A stretch of 13,095 nt of DNA from Ignatzschineria sp. (GTDB lineage: Bacteria; Pseudomonadota; Gammaproteobacteria; Cardiobacteriales; Wohlfahrtiimonadaceae). The notes under the pieces were generated by a model. The model was not told the DNA's origin and ran no database searches. It saw nothing but the letters and a program-made list of their open reading frames with translations. The translations under genes and the position numbers were made by a program. Positions 1 to 6,571 of the stretch are shown here, piece by piece; position 1 is the stretch's first letter, and every line of letters starts with the position of its first letter. The stretch covers positions 1-13,095 of the forward strand of contig JASLEF010000148.1 of the NCBI GenBank assembly GCA_030151245.1, read 5' to 3'.

Positions 1-46
1 CCGCTCAAACAATTTCCGAATCACTTTGTAAACTAAGGAGTTTTCA

Positions 47-628
47 ATGACTTTTGATACAGACTTTACTTACCGTATCCCTAAAACTGTTGGTGATACT
101 TTAGACGCGTTTGAAGTTGTTGCAGCAAAACCAGGTTTTAATCTTCCTGAAGAAAACGGCGTTTCAGCATTCGAAACAATTACTGAAAAATCATTCGAAG
201 GTAAATGGAAAATCATTTACTTCTACCCAAAAGATTTCACATTTGTTTGCCCAACTGAAATTGTTGAGTTTGACAAAATTGCGAAAGAATTTGAAGACCG
301 TGATGCAGTTCTCATGGGCGGATCAACAGATAACGAATTCTGTAAATTAGCATGGAGACGTGACCATCCAGATTTGGATAAACTTGGTCATTACTCATTT
401 GCTGACCCTGCAGGTGAATTAGTAGACATGCTTGGCGTACGTGATGTTGAATCAGGTGTTTGCTTACGTGCAACATTCATCGTTGACCCACACAACGTTA
501 TCCAACACGTATCTGTAAACCCAGACAGCGTTGGTCGTAACGTTCCTGAAGTTCTTCGTATCCTCGACGCACTTCAAACTGACGAACTATGCCCATGTAA
601 CCGCCCAGTAGGTGGTGAAACTCTTTAA
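47..628 (+). CDS. ahpC: AhpC-type peroxiredoxin (three-cysteine subclass)
   Basis: This is a 193-residue thiol peroxidase of the AhpC/TSA family, which reduces hydrogen peroxide, organic hydroperoxides and peroxynitrite in the cytoplasm. The peroxidatic cysteine is C68 in FVCPTE, within the family's PKDFTFVCPTE segment. The C-terminus carries a C-P-C pair (C182, C184) in DELCPCN, where the resolving cysteine belongs. That spacing resembles the actinobacterial AhpC that works with AhpD, rather than the enteric AhpC with a single resolving cysteine reduced by AhpF; this comparison is from memory. Two further cysteines are C99 and C139. The ATG is preceded by an AAGGAG ribosome site with good spacing. 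The gene stands alone here and ends at a strong terminator; its promoter lies outside or at the very left edge. No ahpD or ahpF is visible. The family call is secure; the exact symbol and reductant are less so. Confidence 0.9.
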   Translation: MTFDTDFTYRIPKTVGDTLDAFEVVAAKPGFNLPEENGVSAFETITEKSFEGKWKIIYFYPKDFTFVCPTEIVEFDKIAKEFEDRDAVLMGGSTDNEFCKLAWRRDHPDLDKLGHYSFADPAGELVDMLGVRDVESGVCLRATFIVDPHNVIQHVSVNPDSVGRNVPEVLRILDALQTDELCPCNRPVGGETL

Positions 629-651
629 TTCTTTATTGAATTAAAACGGGT

Positions 652-692
652 AAAAAAACGAAACCTTTTGGAGCAATCCAAAAGGTTTTTTT
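652..692. terminator. Bidirectional intrinsic terminator between ahpC and xerC
   Basis: A perfect 12-bp stem lies at 661-672 and 677-688 (AAACCTTTTGGA with its complement) around a GCAA tetraloop. On the plus strand it runs into seven Ts (686-692), ending ahpC. An A7 run at 652-658 supplies a U-tract for minus-strand transcripts coming from xerC, two bases after the stem. It therefore suits both members of this convergent pair. Confidence 0.9.
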
Positions 693-744
693 ATTCCTAT
701 TTCAAAATAACTCAGGTAGCCCCAACCCCCAAGCTCGAGCGCGC

Positions 745-1725
745 TTAGGACTCTGAATTATCATCCTTTGACTTCTTACTTAAACGGGTACGCTTCGCCC
801 GAGGATGCGCCGCATCAAATACTTTAGCTAAATGATTAAAATTCAAATGCGTATAAACTTGTGTTGTAGCAATGTCTGCATGCCCTAAGAGTTCTTGTAC
901 TAAACGAATATCTTGACTTGACTCCAGAACATGCGTTGCCATAGAGTGACGCAATAAGTGCGGATGCAAATTAATATTTACACCACTCTTCTCAGCATAA
1001 GCTTTCACTCGACGACTAATCTGCCGGTCTGACAAAGCCCCCCCTTTTTGGGAGATAAAGAGCTTTCCGTGTATTACTGTACTACTTCCCTCACTCAGCC
1101 ACTCCTCTCGCACCACAAGCCATTTTTGAAGCGCTTGAAGAGCTTTATCACCTACCGGTACCAACCGATCCTTTCCCCCTTTACCATCGACGACTTGCAA
1201 CATCTGCTCCTTAAAGTCAACATGTCGCAACTCTAATGCCGCAATCTCAGCCAAACGCAAACCACTCGAATAGAGCAACTCTAAGATAGCAAGGTCGCGA
1301 ATCTCGAGGTCATTCTCCGGCACACGGTCTAAAATCTGATTTAACAGCTCCGCTTCCACGACTTTTGGTAAACGTCGCTCTTTTTTAGGGGGGGAAATTA
1401 GACGAGCATAATTATAGGCCACAACACCTTGCTCATATAAATATTGATAAAAAATTCTAATCGATGCTAAGTGCGTCTCTAAGCTTGAACTGCTTAACTT
1501 CTTCTCTCCACCTTCAATAGGCTTTTTCGCACGAGCGATAATATAACTTCGCAACACCCTATCATCACAAGCTGCCCAATTATCAATGCCCTCTGTCATT
1601 AAAAATTGAATTAACTGCGCTAAAGCAGACTGCTTTACTCTGACGCTATGTTCACGAAAAGTCAGGCGGTATGTTTCTAAAAACAGATTCGCCTCTGTTA
1701 CCAGAGGCGATTGTAGTTCTATCAT
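745..1725 (-). CDS. xerC: Tyrosine recombinase XerC
   Basis: XerC is a site-specific recombinase that acts with XerD at dif to resolve chromosome dimers at the septum. From the ATG at 1725 the protein has 326 residues. An N-terminal SAM-like core-binding domain (about 10-110) is followed by the catalytic domain (about 120-310). The full catalytic set is visible: R157 (GLRLAE), K182 (DGKGGKD), H256 and R259 (HPHLLRHS), H282 (LLGHA) and the nucleophile Y291 (VYTHL). The ending FDAAHPRAKR is typical of XerC rather than XerD. About 15 Lys/Ser/Asp-rich residues follow it as a tail. A TTG one codon upstream (1728) is possible but less likely than the ATG, which has an AAGAGA about 8 bases upstream. 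The gene lies 19 bp after aspA on the same strand, so it is probably the last gene of an hslR-aspA-xerC operon. Confidence 0.93.
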   Translation of the reverse strand: MIELQSPLVTEANLFLETYRLTFREHSVRVKQSALAQLIQFLMTEGIDNWAACDDRVLRSYIIARAKKPIEGGEKKLSSSSLETHLASIRIFYQYLYEQGVVAYNYARLISPPKKERRLPKVVEAELLNQILDRVPENDLEIRDLAILELLYSSGLRLAEIAALELRHVDFKEQMLQVVDGKGGKDRLVPVGDKALQALQKWLVVREEWLSEGSSTVIHGKLFISQKGGALSDRQISRRVKAYAEKSGVNINLHPHLLRHSMATHVLESSQDIRLVQELLGHADIATTQVYTHLNFNHLAKVFDAAHPRAKRTRLSKKSKDDNSES

Positions 1726-1744
1726 CAATGAAGATCTCTTATTC

Positions 1745-3148
1745 TTAATGTAAACCTAAAGTTCGACGTAAATTTTCAATTGAGAACATTTCATCAAATT
1801 TATCAGCTTCCATTAAACCACGCTCAAGAATCACATCACGAACACTCTTACCTGTTTTAGCACAGATACGGCCCACGATATCCCCTTCACCATGCCCAAT
1901 AATAGGATTGAGATAGGTAATGATCCCAATCGAATTGAGAATATAGTTTAAACAATAGGATTCATTAGCTGTAATTCCTGAAATACAACGATCCTGCAGT
2001 GATGTACACGCATTTTTTAATAACATCATTGACTCAAATGTCGCTTGTGCCACAACGGGCTCCATCGCATTCAATTGTAATTGCCCTGCTTCTGCGGCCG
2101 TTAATACTGTAGTATCATTCCCAAAAACTTTAAAACAAGCATTATTCACCGCTTCTGGTAATACAGGATTTACTTTTGCCGGCATAATGGAACTACCCGC
2201 TTGAAGCTCAGGAAGATTGATCTCTTTTAAACCCGTTCTAGGTCCTGATGAAAGAAGTCTAAGATCATTCGAAATTTTCGAAAGCTTCACTGCAAGACCT
2301 TTTAAGGCACTATGGAAGTAAACAAAATCTGCTAAATCCGAGGTTGCTGCGATAAGATTACCTGAAGGCTCAAAAGGGAATCCTGTGATTTCTGAAAGAT
2401 GTTTTGCCGCAATCTCAGGATAACCTTGAGGAGTATTAATCCCTGTACCGATCGCGGTTCCGCCAAGATTGGTCGCTAGAAGAGTCTTGCGAGCCATCTT
2501 CAAATAATCAATTCCCGTTTTAATTTGAAATGCAAATGCCCCAAACTCCATCCCTAAAGTCATTGGCACTGCATCTTGAAGCTGAGTTCTCCCCATTTTC
2601 AAGACATCTGCAAACTCTTGTTCTTTCTCTTTCAACCCTTGATATAGATAATCAGCTGCTTTAATTAATGCCTCAGACTCTTGGTAAAAAGCTACTCTCA
2701 TCCCTGTAGGATAAGCGTCATTTGTCGATTGAGATTCATTGACATGATCATTAGGGTTAATAACATCATAACGCCCTTTCTCATAACCTAAACTCTCAAG
2801 CGCCAAGTTTGCGATCACTTCATTCACATTCATATTAAGTGAAGTTCCCGCACCACCTTGGAATGCGTCGATTGGAAAATGCATATAGTACGTATCATCC
2901 TTCATTAAAAGATCACAAGCTGTAATGATTGCGTTCCCAACTTCAGGTTTAATCGTGCCTAAATCCATATTCGCTTTTACGGCGGCTTTTTTTACTGCTG
3001 CTAAACCATAAATAAATTGTGGATTATCTCTGTTCTTTTGGGTTGAAATGGTGAAGTTATTGATTGCTCTTTGGGTGTGAATGCCGTAGTACGCATCGCT
3101 TGGCACTGATAATTCCCCTAACAAATCAACTTCTAACCGGTAACCCAT
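1745..3148 (-). CDS. aspA: Aspartate ammonia-lyase (aspartase)
   Basis: Aspartase converts L-aspartate reversibly to fumarate and ammonia, feeding fumarate to the TCA cycle or anaerobic respiration; it is a cytoplasmic homotetramer. It belongs to the fumarase/aspartase superfamily. The signature [11 protein letters not shown] lies at residues 318-328 (numbered from the ATG at 3148) and carries the catalytic serine loop. Other conserved blocks are QGGAGTS (97-103), NPNDHVN with [10 protein letters not shown], and [16 protein letters not shown]. Its resemblance to E. coli AspA runs over nearly the full length and favours aspartase over fumarase C. The open frame extends five codons upstream to a GTG at 3163, but a GGAG at 3158-3161 sits 9 bases before ATG 3148. 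I therefore chose the ATG (467 residues); GTG 3163 has no ribosome site of its own. It lies 16 bp after hslR and 19 bp before xerC, consistent with co-transcription. Confidence 0.95.
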   Translation of the reverse strand: MGYRLEVDLLGELSVPSDAYYGIHTQRAINNFTISTQKNRDNPQFIYGLAAVKKAAVKANMDLGTIKPEVGNAIITACDLLMKDDTYYMHFPIDAFQGGAGTSLNMNVNEVIANLALESLGYEKGRYDVINPNDHVNESQSTNDAYPTGMRVAFYQESEALIKAADYLYQGLKEKEQEFADVLKMGRTQLQDAVPMTLGMEFGAFAFQIKTGIDYLKMARKTLLATNLGGTAIGTGINTPQGYPEIAAKHLSEITGFPFEPSGNLIAATSDLADFVYFHSALKGLAVKLSKISNDLRLLSSGPRTGLKEINLPELQAGSSIMPAKVNPVLPEAVNNACFKVFGNDTTVLTAAEAGQLQLNAMEPVVAQATFESMMLLKNACTSLQDRCISGITANESYCLNYILNSIGIITYLNPIIGHGEGDIVGRICAKTGKSVRDVILERGLMEADKFDEMFSIENLRRTLGLH

Positions 3149-3157
3149 TTTCTTGTT

Positions 3158-3161
3158 CTCC
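3158..3161 (-). promoter_or_regulatory. Ribosome binding site deciding the aspA start
   Basis: On the minus strand GGAG is followed by nine bases and ATG 3148. The same GGAG overlaps the would-be first codons (GTG GAG) of the longer frame, so using the GTG would put the ribosome site inside the coding region. This supports the shorter aspA. Confidence 0.75.
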
Positions 3162-3164
3162 ACT

Positions 3165-3539
3165 TTACGAATTAAAATATTTTCCTTGTTTTACGTCTCT
3201 TAAACGCTTTTTATCCCGACTTGTCACATTATCTGAGTGGGGCGAAGGGGATAATCGTCGAATCTCACTTTCGCGCGCTCGTCTTTCAATACTCTCTTGT
3301 GTTTCCTGATACATGGTCGTCGCAACAGATGCAGGACCTCTCTGCTCAATGAGCAAGCACACTTTAACCTCGTAGATCATTTGCAACTTACGAATCGTCA
3401 CTAAATCACCTACAATAAGATTTCTGGCAGGCTTTGCTTCAACACCATTTACTTTCACACGCCCTTTATTCACTTCATCTGTTGCCAGACGCCGTGTTTT
3501 ATAAAATCGGGCTGCCCATAACCACTTATCTAGACGCAT
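3165..3539 (-). CDS. hslR: Heat shock protein 15 (HslR), S4-domain ribosome-associated protein
   Basis: This is a small basic RNA-binding protein of the Hsp15 family. In E. coli Hsp15 binds 50S subunits that carry a blocked nascent chain after heat shock and helps recycle them. From ATG 3539 the protein has 124 residues. An N-terminal S4 domain (about 1-60) opens with [18 protein letters not shown] and continues [15 protein letters not shown]. It is followed by the Hsp15-specific RGPASVA and YQETQES segment and a charged, basic tail (RDKKRLRD). A GTG two codons upstream (3545) is an alternative start, and neither has a strong ribosome site. It is the first gene of the presumed hslR-aspA-xerC operon, directly behind a good promoter at 3561-3589. 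Confidence 0.93.
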   Translation of the reverse strand: MRLDKWLWAARFYKTRRLATDEVNKGRVKVNGVEAKPARNLIVGDLVTIRKLQMIYEVKVCLLIEQRGPASVATTMYQETQESIERRARESEIRRLSPSPHSDNVTSRDKKRLRDVKQGKYFNS

Positions 3540-3560
3540 AAGCACTATTCACTCTATTTT

Positions 3561-3589
3561 GTTATATTAGATCGAAAAAAAAATTGCAA
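3561..3589 (-). promoter_or_regulatory. Sigma70-like promoter for the hslR-aspA-xerC operon
   Basis: On the minus strand there is a -35 element TTGCAA (3589-3584), a spacer of exactly 17 bases and a -10 element TATAAC (3566-3561). Transcription would start near 3554, about 15 bases before the hslR ATG. Nine of the 17 spacer bases are a single T run on this strand (A9 at 3575-3583 on plus). It is the only clear promoter upstream of hslR and lies just past the minE terminator. Confidence 0.7.
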
Positions 3590-3598
3590 GCTTTAACA

Positions 3599-3626
3599 TA
3601 AAAATAGCCGTATTAAATACGGCTAT
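3599..3626 (-). terminator. Intrinsic terminator of minDE
   Basis: ATAGCCGTATT at 3604-3614 is perfectly complementary to 3616-3626. In RNA this makes a stem of about 10 bp with a 3-base loop. Read on the minus strand it is followed by TTTT. It lies about 50 bp after the minE stop and before the hslR promoter, separating the two minus-strand units. There is no T-run on the plus side. Confidence 0.8.
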
Positions 3627-3674
3627 CATCTTCTAACTATCTATTTTGGCACCTTGAGAGAGAATCATTATCTT

Positions 3675-3950
3675 TTATGATTCCTTACTTTGCTCATCAT
3701 CCGATAAGACGATATTCAACTCTAAGACGTCACAATCACCCTCTCTATCCATAGCAATATTGATTTGCTCAGAATCTACAGGTAAATATCGCTTCACTAC
3801 TTCCAAAATATCTCTTTGAAGGTCTTGCATAAAGTCGGGATTACCTTCCATATTCTTTACTCGTTCATGAGCAACGATAATCTGTAAACGCTCTTTTGCA
3901 ATGGATGCCGTATTTGATTTCTGGCGCTTACCAAATAACAATTTAAACAT
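3675..3950 (-). CDS. minE: Cell division topological specificity factor MinE
   Basis: MinE displaces MinC from MinD and stimulates the MinD ATPase, driving the pole-to-pole oscillation that keeps the division inhibitor away from midcell. The protein has 91 residues from the ATG at 3950. An N-terminal amphipathic membrane-targeting start (MFKLLFGK) is followed by the anti-MinCD helix with the conserved block SIAKERLQIIVAHER (about 15-30). A C-terminal topological-specificity domain contains LQRDILEVVKRYLPVD and a final beta-strand LELNIVLSDD. The tandem ATGATG offers a start at 3953, which overlaps the minD stop by one base. The GGAGG at 3957-3961 is 6 bases from the second ATG but only 3 from the first, so I prefer the second. 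Co-translation with minD is very likely. Confidence 0.93.
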   Translation of the reverse strand: MFKLLFGKRQKSNTASIAKERLQIIVAHERVKNMEGNPDFMQDLQRDILEVVKRYLPVDSEQINIAMDREGDCDVLELNIVLSDDEQSKES

Positions 3951-3952
3951 CA

Positions 3953-4762
3953 TTAGCCTCCAAAAATACGTCCAAAGAATCCTTTCTTAGGCGCTTCAAT
4001 AAAACGGTGAGGAAGATCTTTGCCGAGGAATCTCTCAACAATATCATTAAATGCTTGTCCTGCATCTGATTCTTCATTCATAATCACAGGCTCACCTGAG
4101 TTAGAGCATTGAAGCACAGCTGTAGATTCTGGCACAACCCCCACTAATGGAATGCCTAAAATATCAAGAATATCAGTCACAGAAAGCATATCACCACTTT
4201 CAGCACGACTAGGATTGTAACGATTAATCACTAAATGCTGATTAACCTCTTTCCCTTCCTCTGCCTTCTTCGTCTTACTCGCTAAAATACCTAAAATACG
4301 GTCTGAGTCTCTTACTGAAGAAACCTCTGGATTAGTAGTGATAATTGCATCATCAGCAAAATACATTGCCAGCTGTGCGCCTTTCTCAATTCCTGCTGGA
4401 GAATCACAAATAATAAACTCAAAGCCCATTTTATCGAGCTCTTTCATCACCGTCTCAACACCTTCCTTCGTCAATGCATCTTTATCACGCGTTTGTGATG
4501 CCGGAAGAATATATAGATTATCAAGGCGACGATCTTTAATTAATGTTTGTGCCAATGTTGCCTCTTTATTCACAACATTCACAAAATCATACACAACACG
4601 GCGCTCACAACCCATAATAAGATCTAAATTACGAAGCCCCACATCAAAGTCAATTACGGCTGTTTTATGACCATTTTTCGCGAGCCCTGCCGCTATGCTC
4701 GCACTAGTCGTTGTTTTTCCTACGCCACCTTTACCAGATGTCACAACTACGATTCTTGCCAC
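3953..4762 (-). CDS. minD: Septum site-determining ATPase MinD
   Basis: MinD is a membrane-bound P-loop ATPase that recruits MinC to the membrane and oscillates under MinE control. I start it at GTG 4762, giving 269 residues that begin MARIVVVTSGKGGVGKTT, which matches the family's invariant N-terminus and usual length of about 270. The deviant Walker A KGGVGKTT is at 11-18, with signature lysine K11 and K16. VIDFDVGLRNLDLIMG contains the switch aspartates D38 and D40. FIICDSPAG is the Walker B region and TNPEVSSVRDSDRILG is the conserved MinD block. The C-terminal KKGFFGRIFGG is the amphipathic membrane-targeting helix. An open frame reaches back to ATG 4789, adding MDFIIWGRR, which is not a family feature. 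A GGGGG run 6 bases before the GTG may act as ribosome site. The stop overlaps the minE start region. Confidence 0.95.
   Translation of the reverse strand: MARIVVVTSGKGGVGKTTTSASIAAGLAKNGHKTAVIDFDVGLRNLDLIMGCERRVVYDFVNVVNKEATLAQTLIKDRRLDNLYILPASQTRDKDALTKEGVETVMKELDKMGFEFIICDSPAGIEKGAQLAMYFADDAIITTNPEVSSVRDSDRILGILASKTKKAEEGKEVNQHLVINRYNPSRAESGDMLSVTDILDILGIPLVGVVPESTAVLQCSNSGEPVIMNEESDAGQAFNDIVERFLGKDLPHRFIEAPKKGFFGRIFGG
3957..3961 (-). promoter_or_regulatory. minE ribosome binding site embedded in the last codons of minD
   Basis: GGAGG on the minus strand is made by the two terminal glycine codons of minD (GGA GGC), just before TAA. It is the ribosome site for minE, so the C-terminal Gly-Gly of MinD and minE translation are encoded by the same bases. 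Confidence 0.8.
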
Positions 4763-4823
4763 TCGTCGCCCCCAAATAATAAAATCCATTGATCCATTTT
4801 AAAATCAATGCTTGTAAAACTCT

Positions 4824-4859
4824 ACTTATTCACCAGTGAACTAGTGATGGTAAATAAGT
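4824..4859. repeat. Imperfect inverted repeat upstream of minD
   Basis: The outer 12 bases of each arm match at 11 of 12 positions (ACTTATTCACCA against ACTTATTTACCA on the opposite strand). The central 12 bases are unpaired. No T-run follows on either strand, so it does not look like a terminator. It could be an operator or a hairpin in the minDE leader. Confidence 0.45.
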
Positions 4860-4903
4860 TAACTATTTTAATAGCCACTCTTAAATCTATCATGATTAAT
4901 CAC

Positions 4904-4920
4904 ATTATAGTGAGCACTAT
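4904..4920 (-). promoter_or_regulatory. Candidate minDE -10 element overlapped by a perfect dyad
   Basis: The minus strand reads ATAGTGCTCACTATAAT: a perfect 6+2+6 dyad (4907-4920) whose last bases form a consensus TATAAT (4909-4904). No good -35 is found 16-18 bases upstream, so it would need an activator or be weak. A repressor on the dyad would block the -10. It lies about 140 bp before the minD start. Confidence 0.35.
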
Positions 4921-5176
4921 CAATGGTCTCTATATCCCTCAATACTTTATATATTTGCATATCGAAAATATTGAAAATACCGAGAAATGATTTCAGCTAT
5001 TAAAAAACAATTTCTTTTTCAAAAAATCTTAATGCTCTTAATAACCTACGATCTGATTATTTTAATAAATATATTAACAATCCTTTGATTCTATACCTTT
5101 ATCTATTTTAGGCAAAGGCTATTAGACTCTCATTAATATAACTATTTGTATAAATATTCAAATAAAACTACCAAAG

Positions 5177-5920
5177 CTACTTAATAAGCGCTTCAATCTT
5201 AATTTCATCAGCCTCAAGATAAATCTGAACCATCTTGCCGCGCAATCTTTCAGGAATATCTTCTTCCATCTTATAAAAACCAGCAATAGATACTAACTCT
5301 GCCTCTAATGATTGACAGAAAATTCTTGCAGAACGATTCCCATGAATTCCTGCAAGCGCTCTTCCTCGCAATGCACCATAGATATGGATATTACCATCGA
5401 CCAACAGTTCAGCACCTTCATTCACTGAATTCACGACGACCAAATCACCGCTGACAACCGAAAGTTGTTGTCCTGATCGTATTTGCTGGACATGCATTGT
5501 CGTCTCAACGGCAGTTTGCACTTCTACAGGCAAAGAAACAGGCTCATCAACCACTTTAACCTCTTCCTGAACAACTTCTTCTTTCGAAGAGCGGGCCTTT
5601 GACTTCATTCCTGTATCCGCCAGAATAGCCCATCCTGCAGCCTTTGCTTTACCTTCTAGGTCAGCATTCACATTACGTAACCCAACAGGAATAAGATCCC
5701 GCGAAGTTAATAAGTTTTTAAGCCAATGCAGATCTAGATTATTACCGACTTCAATAGCAGAAAGATCCACGATAAAAGGAACCCCCTTAAAAAGCTGAGG
5801 AGATTTATCAACCTGTGTTGATAGATCATCTTCTAATACTTTTAAGTCTATCCCCTTAAGATAAAGAACCATCATCGCTGATAGTTCTCCCTTAATTTGA
5901 AATATTTTATTCTGTGTCAT
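5177..5920 (-). CDS. minC: Septum site-determining protein MinC
   Basis: MinC is the FtsZ antagonist that prevents polar septa; MinD brings it to the membrane. The 247 residues comprise an N-terminal FtsZ-inhibitory domain (about 1-105) and an acidic/basic linker (about 106-142, with KSKARSSKEEVVQEE). A C-terminal beta-helix domain (about 143-247) mediates dimerisation and MinD binding. The C-domain carries the family blocks RSGQQ (148-152), GDLVVVNSVNEGAE (158-171) and DGNIHIYGALRGRALAG (175-191). The conserved RSGQQ region and the glycine/arginine-rich block are the MinD-facing part in known structures. The ATG at 5920 lacks a strong ribosome site, with only AGTGAC close by. It lies 24 bp after slyD, which suggests co-transcription from the slyD side. 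Unusually, minD does not follow directly. Confidence 0.93.
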   Translation of the reverse strand: MTQNKIFQIKGELSAMMVLYLKGIDLKVLEDDLSTQVDKSPQLFKGVPFIVDLSAIEVGNNLDLHWLKNLLTSRDLIPVGLRNVNADLEGKAKAAGWAILADTGMKSKARSSKEEVVQEEVKVVDEPVSLPVEVQTAVETTMHVQQIRSGQQLSVVSGDLVVVNSVNEGAELLVDGNIHIYGALRGRALAGIHGNRSARIFCQSLEAELVSIAGFYKMEEDIPERLRGKMVQIYLEADEIKIEALIK

Positions 5921-5944
5921 ATGTCACTAAATAATCGTTATTAA

Positions 5945-6427
5945 TTAATGATCGTGACCATCAGCATGAACATGTCCATGTGACATTTCTTGTTCTGTTG
6001 CATCACGTAACGAAACGACTTCAACTTCAAAGTTTAAGTTTTGGCCTGCTAAAGGATGGTTTGCATCTAATTTGATCTTTTCATCTGAAACTTCAAGTAC
6101 TCTGAACGCTTGCATTTGACCATCTGGCGTTGTACCTGTTACCTGCCAACCCACTTGCACTTCTTCATCTTCAGGAAAAGCTGAACGAGGTACTTCAATA
6201 ATGAAATCTTCATTAGACTCGCCATAACCCTCTTCTGGAGAGACGCTAAATGCAAGGGTTTGACCCTCTGTTGCACCTTCTAATGCTTTCTCAAAACCAG
6301 GAATCATCATTCCATGACCTTGAATAAATTCTAACGCATCTTGACCTTTGTTGGTGTCAACAACATTACCTTGATCATCTGTTAATGTGTAAATAACGCC
6401 AACTACTTTATCTTTTGCTACTGTCAT
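5945..6427 (-). CDS. slyD: FKBP-type peptidyl-prolyl isomerase, SlyD-like
   Basis: This is a cytoplasmic prolyl cis-trans isomerase and chaperone of the SlyD group. The 160 residues form an FKBP domain (about 1-68 and 122-142) interrupted by the insert-in-flap chaperone domain (about 70-121, from SNEDFIIEVPRSAFP to KIKLDANH). FKBP signatures are GHGMMIPGFEKALEGA (37-52) and the closing NHPLAGQNLNFEVEV. The C-terminal tail HGHVHADGHDH carries five histidines but no cysteines. It is shorter than the Cys/His-rich tail of E. coli SlyD, so nickel or zinc binding is plausible but reduced. GGGA about 8 bases before the ATG is the ribosome site. The gene is divergent from rpiA (144 bp between starts) and followed 24 bp later by minC. 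An SlpA-type paralogue is possible, but the His tail and the complete insert domain favour SlyD. Confidence 0.88.
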   Translation of the reverse strand: MTVAKDKVVGVIYTLTDDQGNVVDTNKGQDALEFIQGHGMMIPGFEKALEGATEGQTLAFSVSPEEGYGESNEDFIIEVPRSAFPEDEEVQVGWQVTGTTPDGQMQAFRVLEVSDEKIKLDANHPLAGQNLNFEVEVVSLRDATEQEMSHGHVHADGHDH

Positions 6428-6571
6428 TGAATGTTCCCTTTATCAATTTTACGAGTATAATTATGGCTTAACACTATACATTAATCTGTGCTCTAGATAA
6501 ATGATTAAATCCTCACAATTTGAGCACGCGCAACATCTTTTCACTATTCACTCACAAAATTGTAATAAATT

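Larger units (their letters stand above)
4763..5176. other. AT-rich gene-free gap splitting minC from minD
   Basis: About 410 bases separate the minC stop from the minD start, far more than the short junction seen in E. coli. The stretch is very AT-rich. It holds no frame with family resemblance or a convincing ribosome site. It contains two dyads (4824-4859 and 4907-4920), a minus-strand TATAAT at 4909-4904, and a minor palindrome GAAATGATTTC at 4984-4994. I see no intrinsic terminator after minC. The likely role is a promoter/regulatory region or untranslated leader for minDE. Confidence 0.6.

Noticed and set aside
733..740. GCTCGAGC palindrome just after the xerC stop
   Set aside because: It is short, next to a much better terminator, and is not followed by a T-run; it is probably incidental.
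745..1725. XerC as the integrase of a mobile element
   Set aside because: The ending FDAAHPRAKR, the length and the housekeeping operon context fit the chromosomal XerC; there are no att-like repeats or cargo genes.
4808..4990. Plus-strand 60-codon open frame in the minC-minD gap
   Set aside because: AT-rich composition alone yields such a frame (Ile/Leu/Asn-rich); there is no family resemblance and no clear ribosome site, and the region looks regulatory.
6428..6571. Specific promoters in the slyD-rpiA divergent region
   Set aside because: Promoters must exist here, but candidates (TATACT toward slyD; TTGAGC with a 19-base spacer toward rpiA) are too weak to assign.
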